Shown here: one piece after another, positions 19,165 to 28,212 of the stretch | Layout of the letters: the number at the start of each line of letters is the position of its first letter | Numbering within the stretch: position 1 is the first letter of the stretch | Assembly: GCA_019634735.1 (NCBI GenBank) | Contig: JAHCAT010000009.1 | Coordinates: 62,001 to 126,000 of the forward strand | Direction of reading: 5' to 3' | Length of the DNA stretch: 64,000 bases | From: Lysobacterales bacterium | GTDB taxonomy: Bacteria; Pseudomonadota; Gammaproteobacteria; Xanthomonadales; UBA2363 | The notes under the pieces: model-generated | Told to the model about the DNA's origin: nothing | Databases searched by the model: none | Seen by the model: only the letters and a program-made list of their open reading frames with translations | Program-made: the position numbers and the translations under genes

Positions 19165-19195
19165 TCTGATCAAGGCCAGGACGGCCTTGATCAGA
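19165..19195. terminator. Stem-loop 2 of a three-hairpin cluster
   Basis: Perfect 13-bp inverted repeat TCTGATCAAGGCC (19165-19177) with its complement (19183-19195), loop aggac. No U-tract on the minus strand. Possibly a second terminator or an mRNA 3'-end stabiliser for the S8 protease transcript. Confidence 0.5.
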
Positions 19196-19206
19196 CCTTT
19201 CCAAGA

Positions 19207-19230
19207 GGGGGCGGCGTTGCCGCCGCCCCC
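19207..19230 (-). terminator. Stem-loop 3, likely S8 protease terminator
   Basis: Perfect 10-bp stem GGGGGCGGCG (19207-19216) with CGCCGCCCCC (19221-19230), loop ttgc, beginning eight bases after the protease stop codon on the minus strand. The sequence after it has no T-run. Confidence 0.55.
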
Positions 19231-19238
19231 GTCAGGCC

Positions 19239-22200
19239 TCAAGGGATCGTGATCGGATCGCCTGCGCTGTTGTAGGCGAGCGCGTGGATGGTCAGCGGCC
19301 GGCCGGCCGGGCCGGTGCTGATCCGCGCGTAGCCGTACAGCGTGGTGCCGCCATTGTCGAAGCGGAAGCCCAGGTAGCCGTCGGTGATGTTGCCCGGCGT
19401 CGTCCAGGGTGTGGTGGCGGCCGCTGCGGTGGATACCAGGAACTGGCTGGCCGGCCCGATGGTGGCACCGCTGGCCAGCACCGCGTAGGTGCTGCCGTTT
19501 AGGCTGACGCCCCCCTCGCTGCCGTTGGCGTTGAACGGCCAGAAGAACTGCACCACCGTCGGCGTGCCGTACACGTTGAAGTTGAATGGCGTGGTGTCGC
19601 AGGCGCAGGTGGTGCCGTCCAGCCAGCGGATCGAACCGCCGGTGAAGTCCGGCGCCGGCACGAAGTCGATGTCCTCGATGACCACGATGTCCGGGTTGCC
19701 GCCGCAGCCGGGCGCGCCGGCGGCACACTCGAAGTCGTGCGCGAACAGCCGGTCCGGCTCGCCTTCGAGCGCCAGCTGGACGCTGGCCACGTCGTTGCCG
19801 GGCGCTGGATCGGGCTGGCCACCGCCGATGCTGGCCGTGACCGCGACGGTACCGGCGTCGGCAAGCGGATCGACCTGGGCGCGGACCAGGAGCACTGGCG
19901 CCAGCGTGGCCGTCGGCAGCGAGGCTGCCAGGGTGCAGGAGACCTCCGATCCGTCGACGCTGCAGTTCCAGTCCGCACCCTGCAGCATGCCCGCCTTCGC
20001 GGTCTGCACGGCACTGGCGTCGAGGTAGGCGAGCTCCGGCGGCAGCGCCAGCTCGACGACCACGCCGGTTGCCGGGCCGGGACCGAAGTTGGCGGCCTGC
20101 ACCAGCAGGGAGACCTCGCCGCCGATGCTGGCCGGATCCGGGGTCGCCAGCAGGCTGAGCCCCAGGTCGGCCGGTTCCGGCGGCGTGCCATCGGTCGCGC
20201 AGTTGTAGCAGGCCAGCGCGAAGTCCTGCGCCGGGGCGCCCGGATTGTGCGGATTCAGCGCGTCGGCGGCGATGTTGGCCGCCAGCACCGACAGGTTGAT
20301 GCTGCCGCCATGCTGGGCCGGGCTGAGGAACACGCCCTCGAGGTTGTTGCGGTCGTCGGCGGTGCCGCCGGTGGCCGACCAGCCGTCCGCGCCGATCACG
20401 TTGCCGCGGAAGGTACCGCCCGCGGCGCTGACGGTCAGGTCCAGGTTGTTGACCCAGGCCGGGGTGCTGCCGCCCAGGCCATGGCCCGGGGCATCCGTCC
20501 AGGCCAGCATGATCAGCATCGGTGCGGTGGGATCGGCGGCCTGCAGTGCGATGTCCCAGGTCTGCCCGGTGCTGGTGAACACGGTCTCCTGCTCCTGCAG
20601 GAACACCGGCTGCGGCGGATTCATGACCTTGTCCAGATCGAGCCGGCCATACCCCTGGAAGCGGTCGGGGCGGTGTCCCATGATGCCGTTGTCGGCGTTG
20701 CGGAAGCCCTGCAGGTTGCGGGCCGCGGCGGTGAACGCGGCCTTGATCAGCGCCGGGCTGGGCGTGGCGCCGTCGTTGTTGTCGCGGTACTTCTCGACGA
20801 ACAGCGCGACCGCGCCGGACACCACCGGCGACGCCATCGAGGTGCCGCAGCTCAGGCCGAAGGCGGTGTCGCTGCCGCTGGAGGAACTGTCGGTGCGACA
20901 TCCGGGCGCGACGATGTGCGGCACCCGGCGACCGTCGCAGGCGTTGCCGTGCGCGGAATTGCCGGAGATGTCGAAGATGTCCGGGATCTGCGTGCCGTTG
21001 GTGTTCTGCAGCTTGGTCGAGCCGACCGCGAACAGGTTCTTGGCCTCGTCCGGCCCGCCCAGCGAACTGGGCGCGCAGGCGCCGCCGGAGTCGCCGTTGC
21101 CGTTCATGATCGACCATACCGCCAGCACCGGCTGCTGGCCGGGCTGCTCGGGCACGGCGTCGCGCGAGATGAAGTCGATCTGTTGGGTCGGAATGTCGTA
21201 GCCCTGCGGCGTGCTGGTCGGTCCCCAGGAATTGTTGGTGTGGACGGCGCCGCTGAGCGCCGATTCCCGGTAGATGGTCAGCATGCCGTTGGGGATCATG
21301 CCGCCGGGGCCGCCACCCAGGAAGCTGCCGTAGCGCTGCTGGATCAGGCCGGCGCCGGGTGCCACGCCCTGGCCGCGCAGGAAGCCCGCCGCGTCGGTGA
21401 TGCCCGAGGCGCCAGTGCCGCCGACCGCGCCGGCGACGTGGGTGCCGTGCGAGTTGTTGCTGGCGCTGCAGCTGCTCGGCGAGGTGCCGCCGTTGACGCA
21501 GGGCCGGATATTCGGCGCCAGGTCCTGGTGGCTGGTGCGGATGCCGCCGTCGACGATGCCGACGGTGACGCCGGTGCCGTCATAGCCGGTCGAGATCAGC
21601 CAGCTGGCGTAGCCGGGCACGATCGTCCACGACGGCCCCGGGCCATGATTGCCGACCACCGACTGGTTGCTCATCTCGCCTCGGGGGCCGGCGTCCTGCG
21701 GGATCGCCTGCAGGGTGTAGACGCCGGCGATCTCCGCCAGGTCCAGGTAACGGTCGCCGGGGGCATCGAGATGCAGGACAGCCAGGTGGCGGTTGAGCGG
21801 GTCGGCCGAGTGCACCTGCGCGCCGGCATCGCGCAACGACTGTACGACGGTGTCGATACCTGCATGGCGGCTGATCAGGGCCATGGTCGGCAGCGCCTGC
21901 GCGCCATGATCGCGTTGCAGGGCATTGACCCTGAACTCCGGAATGAAGCGTCCGGTCCAGCGCACCTCGGCGCGCCGGCCGGCCTGCTGCAGGGCCTCGG
22001 CGTCCGACCAGACGATGTAGGTGTAGGGATGCACGTATTGCACCGGGATCGCGCCGTCGTCGGCCAGGGCGTCGAGCCAGCCCGGCTGCAGCGGTCCGTG
22101 GAACTGCACCAGGCGCAGGTCCGGCCCGTGGTCGGCGTCGCGCGTCGCGGCCGGGGCGGCGATCAGCGGATCGAAGCGCAGGCCGCCAAGGTCCAGGGTG

Positions 22201-22328
22201 AAGTCCAGCTGCGAGGCGGTTGCGGTGGCGCCGGCCTGCGGCGATGCGCCGGACCGTGCGGCGAGGCCGGCGCTGCCGGCGGCGAGAGAGACTGCGAGCG
22301 CCAGTGCGCCCAGGCGAATCGGATTCAA
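19239..22328 (-). CDS. Secreted S8 (subtilisin-like) serine protease with DUF11-type domain
   Basis: A 1029-residue exported protease. The start is a TTG at 22328, supported by GGGAGG five bases upstream and by the signal peptide MNPIRLGALALAVSLAAGSAG that follows. A propeptide-like region reaches about residue 225. The S8 catalytic triad is intact: Asp260 (VGIVDGG), His294 (NSHGTHVAG) and Ser497 (CGTSMASP). A jelly-roll-like region follows at about 570-720, a DUF11-type beta domain at about 735-870 (LLVQAANFGPGPATGV), then the motif FAHDFECAAG and a final beta-rich domain of about 130 residues. It should be released by the Sec system and act outside the cell. The downstream spacer holds three stem-loops. 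Transcribed alone. Confidence 0.9.
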   Translation of the reverse strand: MNPIRLGALALAVSLAAGSAGLAARSGASPQAGATATASQLDFTLDLGGLRFDPLIAAPAATRDADHGPDLRLVQFHGPLQPGWLDALADDGAIPVQYVHPYTYIVWSDAEALQQAGRRAEVRWTGRFIPEFRVNALQRDHGAQALPTMALISRHAGIDTVVQSLRDAGAQVHSADPLNRHLAVLHLDAPGDRYLDLAEIAGVYTLQAIPQDAGPRGEMSNQSVVGNHGPGPSWTIVPGYASWLISTGYDGTGVTVGIVDGGIRTSHQDLAPNIRPCVNGGTSPSSCSASNNSHGTHVAGAVGGTGASGITDAAGFLRGQGVAPGAGLIQQRYGSFLGGGPGGMIPNGMLTIYRESALSGAVHTNNSWGPTSTPQGYDIPTQQIDFISRDAVPEQPGQQPVLAVWSIMNGNGDSGGACAPSSLGGPDEAKNLFAVGSTKLQNTNGTQIPDIFDISGNSAHGNACDGRRVPHIVAPGCRTDSSSSGSDTAFGLSCGTSMASPVVSGAVALFVEKYRDNNDGATPSPALIKAAFTAAARNLQGFRNADNGIMGHRPDRFQGYGRLDLDKVMNPPQPVFLQEQETVFTSTGQTWDIALQAADPTAPMLIMLAWTDAPGHGLGGSTPAWVNNLDLTVSAAGGTFRGNVIGADGWSATGGTADDRNNLEGVFLSPAQHGGSINLSVLAANIAADALNPHNPGAPAQDFALACYNCATDGTPPEPADLGLSLLATPDPASIGGEVSLLVQAANFGPGPATGVVVELALPPELAYLDASAVQTAKAGMLQGADWNCSVDGSEVSCTLAASLPTATLAPVLLVRAQVDPLADAGTVAVTASIGGGQPDPAPGNDVASVQLALEGEPDRLFAHDFECAAGAPGCGGNPDIVVIEDIDFVPAPDFTGGSIRWLDGTTCACDTTPFNFNVYGTPTVVQFFWPFNANGSEGGVSLNGSTYAVLASGATIGPASQFLVSTAAAATTPWTTPGNITDGYLGFRFDNGGTTLYGYARISTGPAGRPLTIHALAYNSAGDPITIP

Positions 22329-22473
22329 GAAAACCTCCCGACATGTTCCAGTTGATCGGACTCCGGAGCATACCCCGGAAGCGGCGATCGACGGCCGAAC
22401 CGGGACGGATGGCCGGTCCGCCGCAGCGAATCGTGGCTTGCGAAAGGCGAAGGAAGCGCCAGGCCTGCGCCGG

Positions 22474-24069
22474 TCAGAGGTTCTGGTAGTTGGGACCGGC
22501 GCCCCCCTCGGGGGTCACCCAGGTGATGATCTGGTAGGGATCCTTGATGTCGCAGGTCTTGCAGTGCACGCAGTTGGCGGCGTTGATCTGCAGGCGGCGG
22601 CCGGCGCCGTCGTCGACGATCTCGTAGACCCCGGCCGGGCAGAAGCGCTCGCAGGGGTTGTTGTACTCCACCGTGCAGCGGGTCACGCAGACCTGCGGAT
22701 CGGCGACCAGCAGGTGCACCGGCTGGTCCTCGTCGTGCTCGGTGGCGGCGAAGTAGACGCCGGCCAGGCGGTCGCGCGGCGGCAGGTCGCGCGCCACCCA
22801 GTCGCGCGCCGGCGACTGGTAGGCGTCCAGCCGGCGCAGCGCGCTGTGGTCGGCATGGTGCTTCAGGGTCCACGGCGAGCGACCGCCGGTCACCGTTTCC
22901 CAGGCGGCGTTGGCCAGGCCGCGCCACAGGCCCTTCTGGAAGCCCGGACGGATGTTGCGCACGCGGCGCAGTTCGTCGACCACCTTCGAGGCGCGCAGGC
23001 GCGCGTCCCAGCCCTCGGCCGCGCCGGTTTCGGCGACGTGCTCGGCGGCCAGCATGCCCGAGGCCATCGCCTGGTGGGTGCCCTTGATCTTGGGCACATT
23101 GAGCAGGCCGGCGTCGTCGCCGATCAGCAGGGCGCCCGGCATCTCGACGCGCGGCAGCGCCTGGTAGCCGCCCTCGACCAGGGCGCGGGCGCCGGCCGAC
23201 AGGATGCTGCCGCCCTCCAGCAGGGGCCGGATCGCCGGGTGGTGCTTGAGCTGCTGGAAAGCCTCGTAGGGCGCGAAGTTGGGGTCCTCGTAGTCGAGGC
23301 CGACCACGAAGCCGATCGCCAGGCGATCCTGGTCGAGGTGGTAGAGAAAGCTGCCGCCGTAGGTGCGGCGGTCCAGCGGCCAGCCCAGGGTGTGCACGAC
23401 CTGGCCGGCCTCGCCCTTGCCCGGCGCAAGCTGCCACAGCTCCTTGATGCCGATGCCGTAGGTCTGTGGACCGCTGTCGCGGTCCAGGCCGAATTCGCGG
23501 ATCAGGCGCTTGCCCAGGTGACCGCGGCATCCCTCGGCCAGCACCGTGACCTTCGCGCGGATGTCGATGCCCTGGGTGTAGGTCGGCTTGCGGCTGCCGT
23601 CGCGGGCGACGCCCATGTCGCCGATCCGCACGCCGGCGACGCGACCGTCCTCGACCAGGGCCTCCGCCGCGGCGAAGCCGGGGAAGACCTCGACGCCCAG
23701 CGCCTCGGCCTGCGGCGCCAGCCAGGCGCACAGGGCGCCCAGCGAGACGATCACGTTGCCCTTGTTGTGCATCTGCGGCGGCGTCGGCAGCCGCCGCGCG
23801 CCGGTCTTCGAAAGCCACAGGAAGCGGTCGCCGGCGACGTCCACGCACACCGGCGGCGGCGCGCTGCGCCAGTCCGGCAGCAGGGCGTCGAGCGGGCCTG
23901 TCTCGATCACCGCGCCGGACAGCACCTGGGCGCCGATCGTCGAGGCCTTCTCGATCACGCACACCGACAGCTCCGGGCGGAGCTGCTTGAGGCGCAGCGC
24001 GAACGCCAGGCCGGCCGGCCCGGCGCCGACCGTCACCACGTCGTACTCCATCACGTCGCGCTCGCTCAT
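22474..24069 (-). CDS. Electron transfer flavoprotein-ubiquinone oxidoreductase
   Basis: A 531-residue ETF-QO (ETFDH family), which moves electrons from reduced electron transfer flavoprotein to ubiquinone and so links fatty-acid and amino-acid oxidation to the respiratory chain at the inner membrane. The FAD motif VGAGPAGLAFALRL is at about residues 14-27, and GDDAGLLNVPKIKG marks the second FAD contact. The C-terminal 4Fe-4S ferredoxin-like domain has CNPCERFCPAG and CVHCKTCDIKDP. ATG 24069 has AGGAGG six bases upstream and a consensus TATAAT 25 bases upstream. The partner genes etfA and etfB are not in the window. Length is normal for bacteria. Confidence 0.95.
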   Translation of the reverse strand: MSERDVMEYDVVTVGAGPAGLAFALRLKQLRPELSVCVIEKASTIGAQVLSGAVIETGPLDALLPDWRSAPPPVCVDVAGDRFLWLSKTGARRLPTPPQMHNKGNVIVSLGALCAWLAPQAEALGVEVFPGFAAAEALVEDGRVAGVRIGDMGVARDGSRKPTYTQGIDIRAKVTVLAEGCRGHLGKRLIREFGLDRDSGPQTYGIGIKELWQLAPGKGEAGQVVHTLGWPLDRRTYGGSFLYHLDQDRLAIGFVVGLDYEDPNFAPYEAFQQLKHHPAIRPLLEGGSILSAGARALVEGGYQALPRVEMPGALLIGDDAGLLNVPKIKGTHQAMASGMLAAEHVAETGAAEGWDARLRASKVVDELRRVRNIRPGFQKGLWRGLANAAWETVTGGRSPWTLKHHADHSALRRLDAYQSPARDWVARDLPPRDRLAGVYFAATEHDEDQPVHLLVADPQVCVTRCTVEYNNPCERFCPAGVYEIVDDGAGRRLQINAANCVHCKTCDIKDPYQIITWVTPEGGAGPNYQNL

Positions 24070-24094
24070 GGCTGGCCTCCTGGGAATGGCCAGG

Positions 24095-24100
24095 ATTATA
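24095..24100 (-). promoter_or_regulatory. Candidate -10 element of the ETF-QO gene
   Basis: Perfect TATAAT on the minus strand, 25 bases upstream of the ATG, leaving a short leader that carries AGGAGG. No recognisable -35 at 16-18 bases, so activator help may be needed. Confidence 0.5.
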
Positions 24101-24290
24101 CGGACCACGCCGGTGAAGCCGGCGCGCGCCCGCGTGGCTCGTGCCGGGGGTCCGATCCGGCAGGTTCGGCGTTGCCGCGGTCCGACCATGGCACCGGTCC
24201 GTTGCGGACCGTGGGCCCGGGGCACCGGACCTTCCCTCGGGGAGCCCCAGCCACTAGCCTGCCCGGGTTCCCCATGGAGGCGGCCCCGCG

Positions 24291-25583
24291 ATGGCCCTGT
24301 TGCAAAGCGTGCTGTTCGGCCTGCTCGGCCTCTCGGTGCTGGTCGCCATCGCCTGGCTGTTCTCCGACAACCGGCGCGCCGTCAACTGGCGCCTGATCGG
24401 CACCGGCCTGGCTCTGCAGGTTGCGCTGGCCCTGTTCGTGCTGATGACGCCGTTCGGCGCCGCGGTGTTCGACGCCCTCGGGCGCGGTTTCGTCAAGGTG
24501 ATCTCGTTCACCCAGGCCGGCGCCGGCTTCATCTTCGGCGACTTCGTCGACATCTCGAAGTTCGGCTTCGTGTTCGCCATCCAGGTGCTGCCGACCATCA
24601 TCTTCTTCTCGGCGCTGATGAGCGTCCTCTACCACGTCGGCCTGATGCAGCGGATCGTCCAGGGCATGGCCTGGGCGATCACCAAGGTGATGCCGGTGTC
24701 CGGCGCCGAGACGCTGTCGGTGAGCGCCAACGTGTTCGTCGGCCAGACCGAGGCGCCCCTGGTGGTGCGCCCCTACATCGGGCGGATGACCAACTCGGAG
24801 CTGATGACCTTGATGGTCGGCGGCATGGCGACCATCGCCGGCGGCGTGATGGCCGCCTACATCGGCCTGCTCGGCGGCGGCGATCCGGACCAGCAGGTGT
24901 TCTACGCCAAGCACCTGGTCTCGGCCAGCATCATGGCGGCGCCGGCGGCGCTGGTGATGGCCAAGCTGCTGATCCCCGAGGTTCAGCAGCCGCTGACCCT
25001 GGGCACCGTGCGCATCCACGACGAGCGGGTCGCCCAGAACGTCATCGAGGCGGCGGCGATCGGCGCCTCCGACGGCGTCAAGCTGGCGCTCAACGTCGGC
25101 GGCATGCTGCTGGCCTTCCTGGCGCTGATCGCCATGGTCAACTTTCCGCTGGAATGGCTGGGCGAGGTGACCGGCGTCACTGCCGCGCTCAGCGAGGCCG
25201 CCGGCCGGCCGGTGAAGACCGACCTGGCCCTGATGCTGGGTTACCTGTTCTCGCCAGTCGCCTGGATCACCGGCGTGCCCTGGTCGGATGCCCAGGCGGT
25301 CGGCTCCCTGGTCGGCCAGAAGATCGTCGCCAACGAGTTCGTGGCCTACGTGCAGCTCGCCGAGATGGCGCCGGAGCTGACCGAGAAGGGCCGGCTGATC
25401 GCCACCTACGCGCTGTGCGGGTTCGCCAACTTCTCGTCGATCGCCATCCAGATCGGCGGCATCGGCGGCATCGCCCCGGAGCGCCGCGCCGACCTGGCGC
25501 GCTTCGGGCTGCGGGCGGTGCTCGGCGGCACCCTGGCGACCCTGATGACCGCCACCATCGCCGGGGTCATCACCTCGTTCTGA
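24291..25583 (+). CDS. NupC-type concentrative nucleoside transporter
   Basis: A 430-residue multi-spanning inner-membrane protein of the CNT family, which imports nucleosides with a cation gradient. It opens with hydrophobic helices and has the family stretches VFAIQVLPTIIFFSALMSVLYH and SVSANVFVGQTEAPLVVRPY (the conserved substrate/ion-binding hairpin), later EFVAYVQLAE and CGFANFSSIAIQIGGIGG. The length suits bacterial NupC (about 400-430). It is followed at once by a strong bidirectional stem-loop. A ribokinase gene lies about 480 bases downstream on the same strand, beyond one small opposing gene, a reasonable partner for ribonucleoside use, though not in one operon. Confidence 0.93.
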   Translation: MALLQSVLFGLLGLSVLVAIAWLFSDNRRAVNWRLIGTGLALQVALALFVLMTPFGAAVFDALGRGFVKVISFTQAGAGFIFGDFVDISKFGFVFAIQVLPTIIFFSALMSVLYHVGLMQRIVQGMAWAITKVMPVSGAETLSVSANVFVGQTEAPLVVRPYIGRMTNSELMTLMVGGMATIAGGVMAAYIGLLGGGDPDQQVFYAKHLVSASIMAAPAALVMAKLLIPEVQQPLTLGTVRIHDERVAQNVIEAAAIGASDGVKLALNVGGMLLAFLALIAMVNFPLEWLGEVTGVTAALSEAAGRPVKTDLALMLGYLFSPVAWITGVPWSDAQAVGSLVGQKIVANEFVAYVQLAEMAPELTEKGRLIATYALCGFANFSSIAIQIGGIGGIAPERRADLARFGLRAVLGGTLATLMTATIAGVITSF

Positions 25584-25587
25584 GCGC

Positions 25588-25616
25588 GACCCGGGGCGGC
25601 ACCGCCGCCCCGGGTC
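25588..25616. terminator. Bidirectional GC stem-loop between nupC and the small opposing gene
   Basis: Perfect 13-bp stem GACCCGGGGCGGC (25588-25600) with its complement (25604-25616) and a three-base loop, starting four bases after the transporter stop and ending nine bases before the stop of the convergent small gene. No U-tract on either side. Confidence 0.65.
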
Positions 25617-25625
25617 CGCGCGGCA

Positions 25626-25913
25626 TCACTTCTTCTTCAGCAGGCCGCCGATCAGCGGCAGGATCAGGCCGGCGACCGCGCCGATGCCGCCCTGCGCGGC
25701 CAGCGCCGCCGGGTCGCTGCCGGTGCCGGCCATGCCCAGCATCTCGAACAGGCCGGCGGCCTGGGCGCCCTGCGCGCCGGCGACGCCGCCGACCGCGCCC
25801 AGTACGCTGTTCAGCAGCGGGCCCAGGCTGCGCGCCTTGTTGATCAGCCCGGCGACGTTGCCGCCTACCAGGCCCGCGATGGCCTGGATGACCAGGGGCA
25901 GAATGTTTTCCAT
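25626..25913 (-). CDS. Small Gly/Ala-rich hydrophobic protein, function unknown
   Basis: A 95-residue protein that starts at ATG 25913, with GGGAGA upstream at a slightly long spacing. It is rich in Gly, Ala and Leu and has two hydrophobic stretches: residues about 4-20 (ILPLVIQAIAGLVGGNVAG) and about 73-92 (GGIGAVAGLILPLIGGLL), with glycine spacing like a glycine zipper, and a Lys-Lys-Lys end. It could be a small inner-membrane protein. The frame is free of stops, the start is well placed and codon use matches the neighbours, so I believe it is real. I do not recognise a family. Confidence 0.65.
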   Translation of the reverse strand: MENILPLVIQAIAGLVGGNVAGLINKARSLGPLLNSVLGAVGGVAGAQGAQAAGLFEMLGMAGTGSDPAALAAQGGIGAVAGLILPLIGGLLKKK

Positions 25914-25990
25914 GGTGTTGCTTCTCCCTACTGTGGTGCGGAACGCTCCGCGCCGGCAGTCTAGTCCCCGCCGCACGGGCCGGAGAAAGC

Positions 25991-26019
25991 TTGACGACGG
26001 TCACGCCTGGCGCTGTGAT
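25991..26019 (+). promoter_or_regulatory. Candidate promoter of the ribokinase gene
   Basis: TTGACG (25991-25996), a 17-base spacer and TGTGAT (26014-26019), 41 bases upstream of the ATG. A 7-bp stem-loop (26020-26026 with 26033-26039) overlaps the expected transcription start. The only pair in the window with both a good -35 and exact 17-base spacing. Confidence 0.45.
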
Positions 26020-26060
26020 GGCGGGCTTGCCGGCCCGCCGGCAGTCGAGGGACGAAGACC

Positions 26061-27038
26061 ATGCCCGGCCACGACGTGGTGGTGATCGGCTCCTACGTAC
26101 AGGACCACATCTGGACCCTGCCGGCCTTTCCGCGCGCCGGCGAGACCGCGCCCGCCGACGGCTACGCCAGCTGCGCGGGCGGCAAGGGCTTCAACCAGGC
26201 GGTCGCCGCGCACCGGCTTGGCGCCCGGGTGCGTTTCGTCGGCGCCCTGGGCGACGACGCCGGCGCCGACGGTGCCCGTGCCTTCGCTGCCGCCGAGGGT
26301 CTGGCGGCATCCTGGCAGACGGTTGCCGGCCAGCCGACCGCGGCGGCCGGCATCCTGGTCGACGGCGCCGGCAACAACCTGATCGCGGTCGCCCTGGGCG
26401 CGAACCGGAAGCTTGCGCCATCGTTCATCGCCGGCCTGGCCGACGAGCTGGCCGGCAGTCGCCTGCTGCTGACCCAGATGGAAACCAGCCTGGCCGCGGT
26501 GGCGGCGGTCGCCGACCTGGCCGACGCCCTGGCCATTCCGGCGATCCTGAACCCGGCGCCGATGGACGCCGCGTTGCCGCCCGCCCTGCTGCGCCGCTTC
26601 CCGCTGGTGACGCCGAACGAGACCGAATTCGCGCAGCTGCTGGCCTGCTGCGGCGTGGCCCGGGTCGATCCGGACCAGGTCGCCGCGCTGCCCGACGACG
26701 AACTGCAGCGGCTCGCCCGCGGCCTGGGCGTGGCCACCGTCGTGGTCACCCTGGGTCGCCACGGCTGCTTCGTCTGCCATGCCGGGGGCAGCCCCTGGGC
26801 CGCCGGCGAACCGGCCTGCTATCGCCTGGCCGCCGAGGCCGTGGCCAGCATCGACAGCACCGGCGCCGGCGACTGCTTCAACGGCGCCCTGGCCGCCGCC
26901 CTTGCCGCCGGTGCCGGCACCGGCTTCCGCGCCGCGATCGTCGATGCCAACCGCGCCGCCGCGCTGTCCACCGAGCGCCGCGGCACCACCGTCGCCATGC
27001 CCACCCGCACCGAAGTCGCTGCCCGCTTCGGGGCCTGA
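26061..27038 (+). CDS. Ribokinase-like PfkB-family sugar kinase
   Basis: A 325-residue PfkB carbohydrate kinase, best matched to ribokinase, which phosphorylates D-ribose to ribose 5-phosphate. Signature 1 is CAGGKGFNQAVAAHRLG (about residues 36-52). Signature 2 with the catalytic Asp is DSTGAGDCFNGAL (about 270-282). The GxxxPNETE-like segment TPNETEFAQLL and the NPAPMD strand agree with the ribokinase subgroup. The deoxyribose or nucleoside branch of the family is not excluded. The nucleoside transporter gene nearby supports pentose salvage. It is cytoplasmic and complete. Confidence 0.85.
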   Translation: MPGHDVVVIGSYVQDHIWTLPAFPRAGETAPADGYASCAGGKGFNQAVAAHRLGARVRFVGALGDDAGADGARAFAAAEGLAASWQTVAGQPTAAAGILVDGAGNNLIAVALGANRKLAPSFIAGLADELAGSRLLLTQMETSLAAVAAVADLADALAIPAILNPAPMDAALPPALLRRFPLVTPNETEFAQLLACCGVARVDPDQVAALPDDELQRLARGLGVATVVVTLGRHGCFVCHAGGSPWAAGEPACYRLAAEAVASIDSTGAGDCFNGALAAALAAGAGTGFRAAIVDANRAAALSTERRGTTVAMPTRTEVAARFGA

Positions 27039-27123
27039 GTGCTGCATCGCCGCATCCGCCGCATCGTTGCAGCTTCCACAGCGTGTTAGCCTGTGCCGGT
27101 CCCCGGTCCCCAGGAGAATCGCC

Positions 27124-28212
27124 ATGCGCCTGCCCGCCCTCGCCCTGCTGCTGGCCTTCGCCGCCCCCGCCCTTGCCTGCCCGGAACCGCCGTTCAACGA
27201 GACCGTCGAGCTGGGCGGCACCGCGACCTGGCTGGAGGGCGACGACGGCTGCGCCCTGGATGTCCGCATCGATGCCAACGTGCGCGGGTCGGCGGCGATG
27301 GCCCACGTGCGCCGCCGCGACCAGGCGCCGCTGATGGAGCTGGCCTTCCGGGCCGACCTCTCGGCGCTGACCGGTCTCAACGCGGTGCAGGTATTCGATC
27401 TGGTCCACGCCGTGTCCGCCCAGCCCGCCGGCAGCGGCGACCAGCGCACCGCCACGGTCTTCGCGCTGTCGGTGTTCGGCAATATCGCGGGCACGTCCCG
27501 GAACCTGGGCGTGTCCGCTCCCTGTCCCGGCCAGCCGGGCGGCCAGTGCACGTTGTCGGTGCCGCTGCCTGTGCGCCCCGAGATCACGCTGCGGCTGGAG
27601 GAAGGCGCCGGCACCGGCAGCCTGCGCCTGTGGGTGGACACGCCGACCAGCGATGCCCCGACCGCGGTCATGAACGGCCTGGACACCGTGGCGCTGGGCG
27701 GCATCGAACGCCTGGCCCTGGGCCTGGGCAACCCCAGCACCGGGTTCCTGGCAGGGCAGGCCACGCGCACCGTGCGCTTCGACCGCATCGCCCTGGCCGA
27801 CGACCAGCTCGCCTGGATCAGCCACGAGGCCGGCGAGGACGCCAACTGCCCTGTAGGAGTGCCCTTTCCGCTCGGTTCCGTGAGCGGAAGCACCTGCACC
27901 GGCAGCCACGACCTGCCGGCCCTGGCCTCGGGCAGCACGCGCAACCGCTCGCCAGCCGTGCTCTACCGATTCACCCTGCCTGAGCCGCGCACCGGTGCCT
28001 TCTCAATCGCCGAGCCGACGCCGTTCGGGGTGGCGCTGTTCCTGTGCGAGGTCCCCTGCGGGCCGGCCACCCGCTGCATCGCCACCGGGAATGCGGGCAA
28101 TCCGCTGACCTTCTCGCAACTGCAGGGAACCTGGTACCTGGTGGTCAAGCCGGCCGGCGGACCGTCAGCCTGCGGGAACTACACCCTCACGTACAACGGA
28201 CCGTTGGGCTGA
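27124..28212 (+). CDS. Secreted protein with a C-terminal PPC-like domain, function unknown
   Basis: A 362-residue exported protein. ATG 27124 has AGGAG upstream and begins a signal peptide (MRLPALALLLAFAAPALA) followed by a cysteine at residue 20; the context LAC-P resembles a lipobox only loosely, so ordinary cleavage is more likely. The middle part is beta-rich with no known motif. The last 110 residues (VLYRFTLPEPRTGAFSI ... GTWYLVVKPAGG) resemble a bacterial pre-peptidase C-terminal domain, a beta sandwich often found after proteases, but no protease domain precedes it. Several cysteines near the C-terminus could pair. It stands alone between the ribokinase and dusB genes. Confidence 0.7.
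   Translation: MRLPALALLLAFAAPALACPEPPFNETVELGGTATWLEGDDGCALDVRIDANVRGSAAMAHVRRRDQAPLMELAFRADLSALTGLNAVQVFDLVHAVSAQPAGSGDQRTATVFALSVFGNIAGTSRNLGVSAPCPGQPGGQCTLSVPLPVRPEITLRLEEGAGTGSLRLWVDTPTSDAPTAVMNGLDTVALGGIERLALGLGNPSTGFLAGQATRTVRFDRIALADDQLAWISHEAGEDANCPVGVPFPLGSVSGSTCTGSHDLPALASGSTRNRSPAVLYRFTLPEPRTGAFSIAEPTPFGVALFLCEVPCGPATRCIATGNAGNPLTFSQLQGTWYLVVKPAGGPSACGNYTLTYNGPLG

Noticed and set aside
26061-28212. Ribokinase and the following secreted protein as one functional unit
   Set aside because: The second gene has its own ribosome site and export signal and shares no theme; 85 bases separate them.
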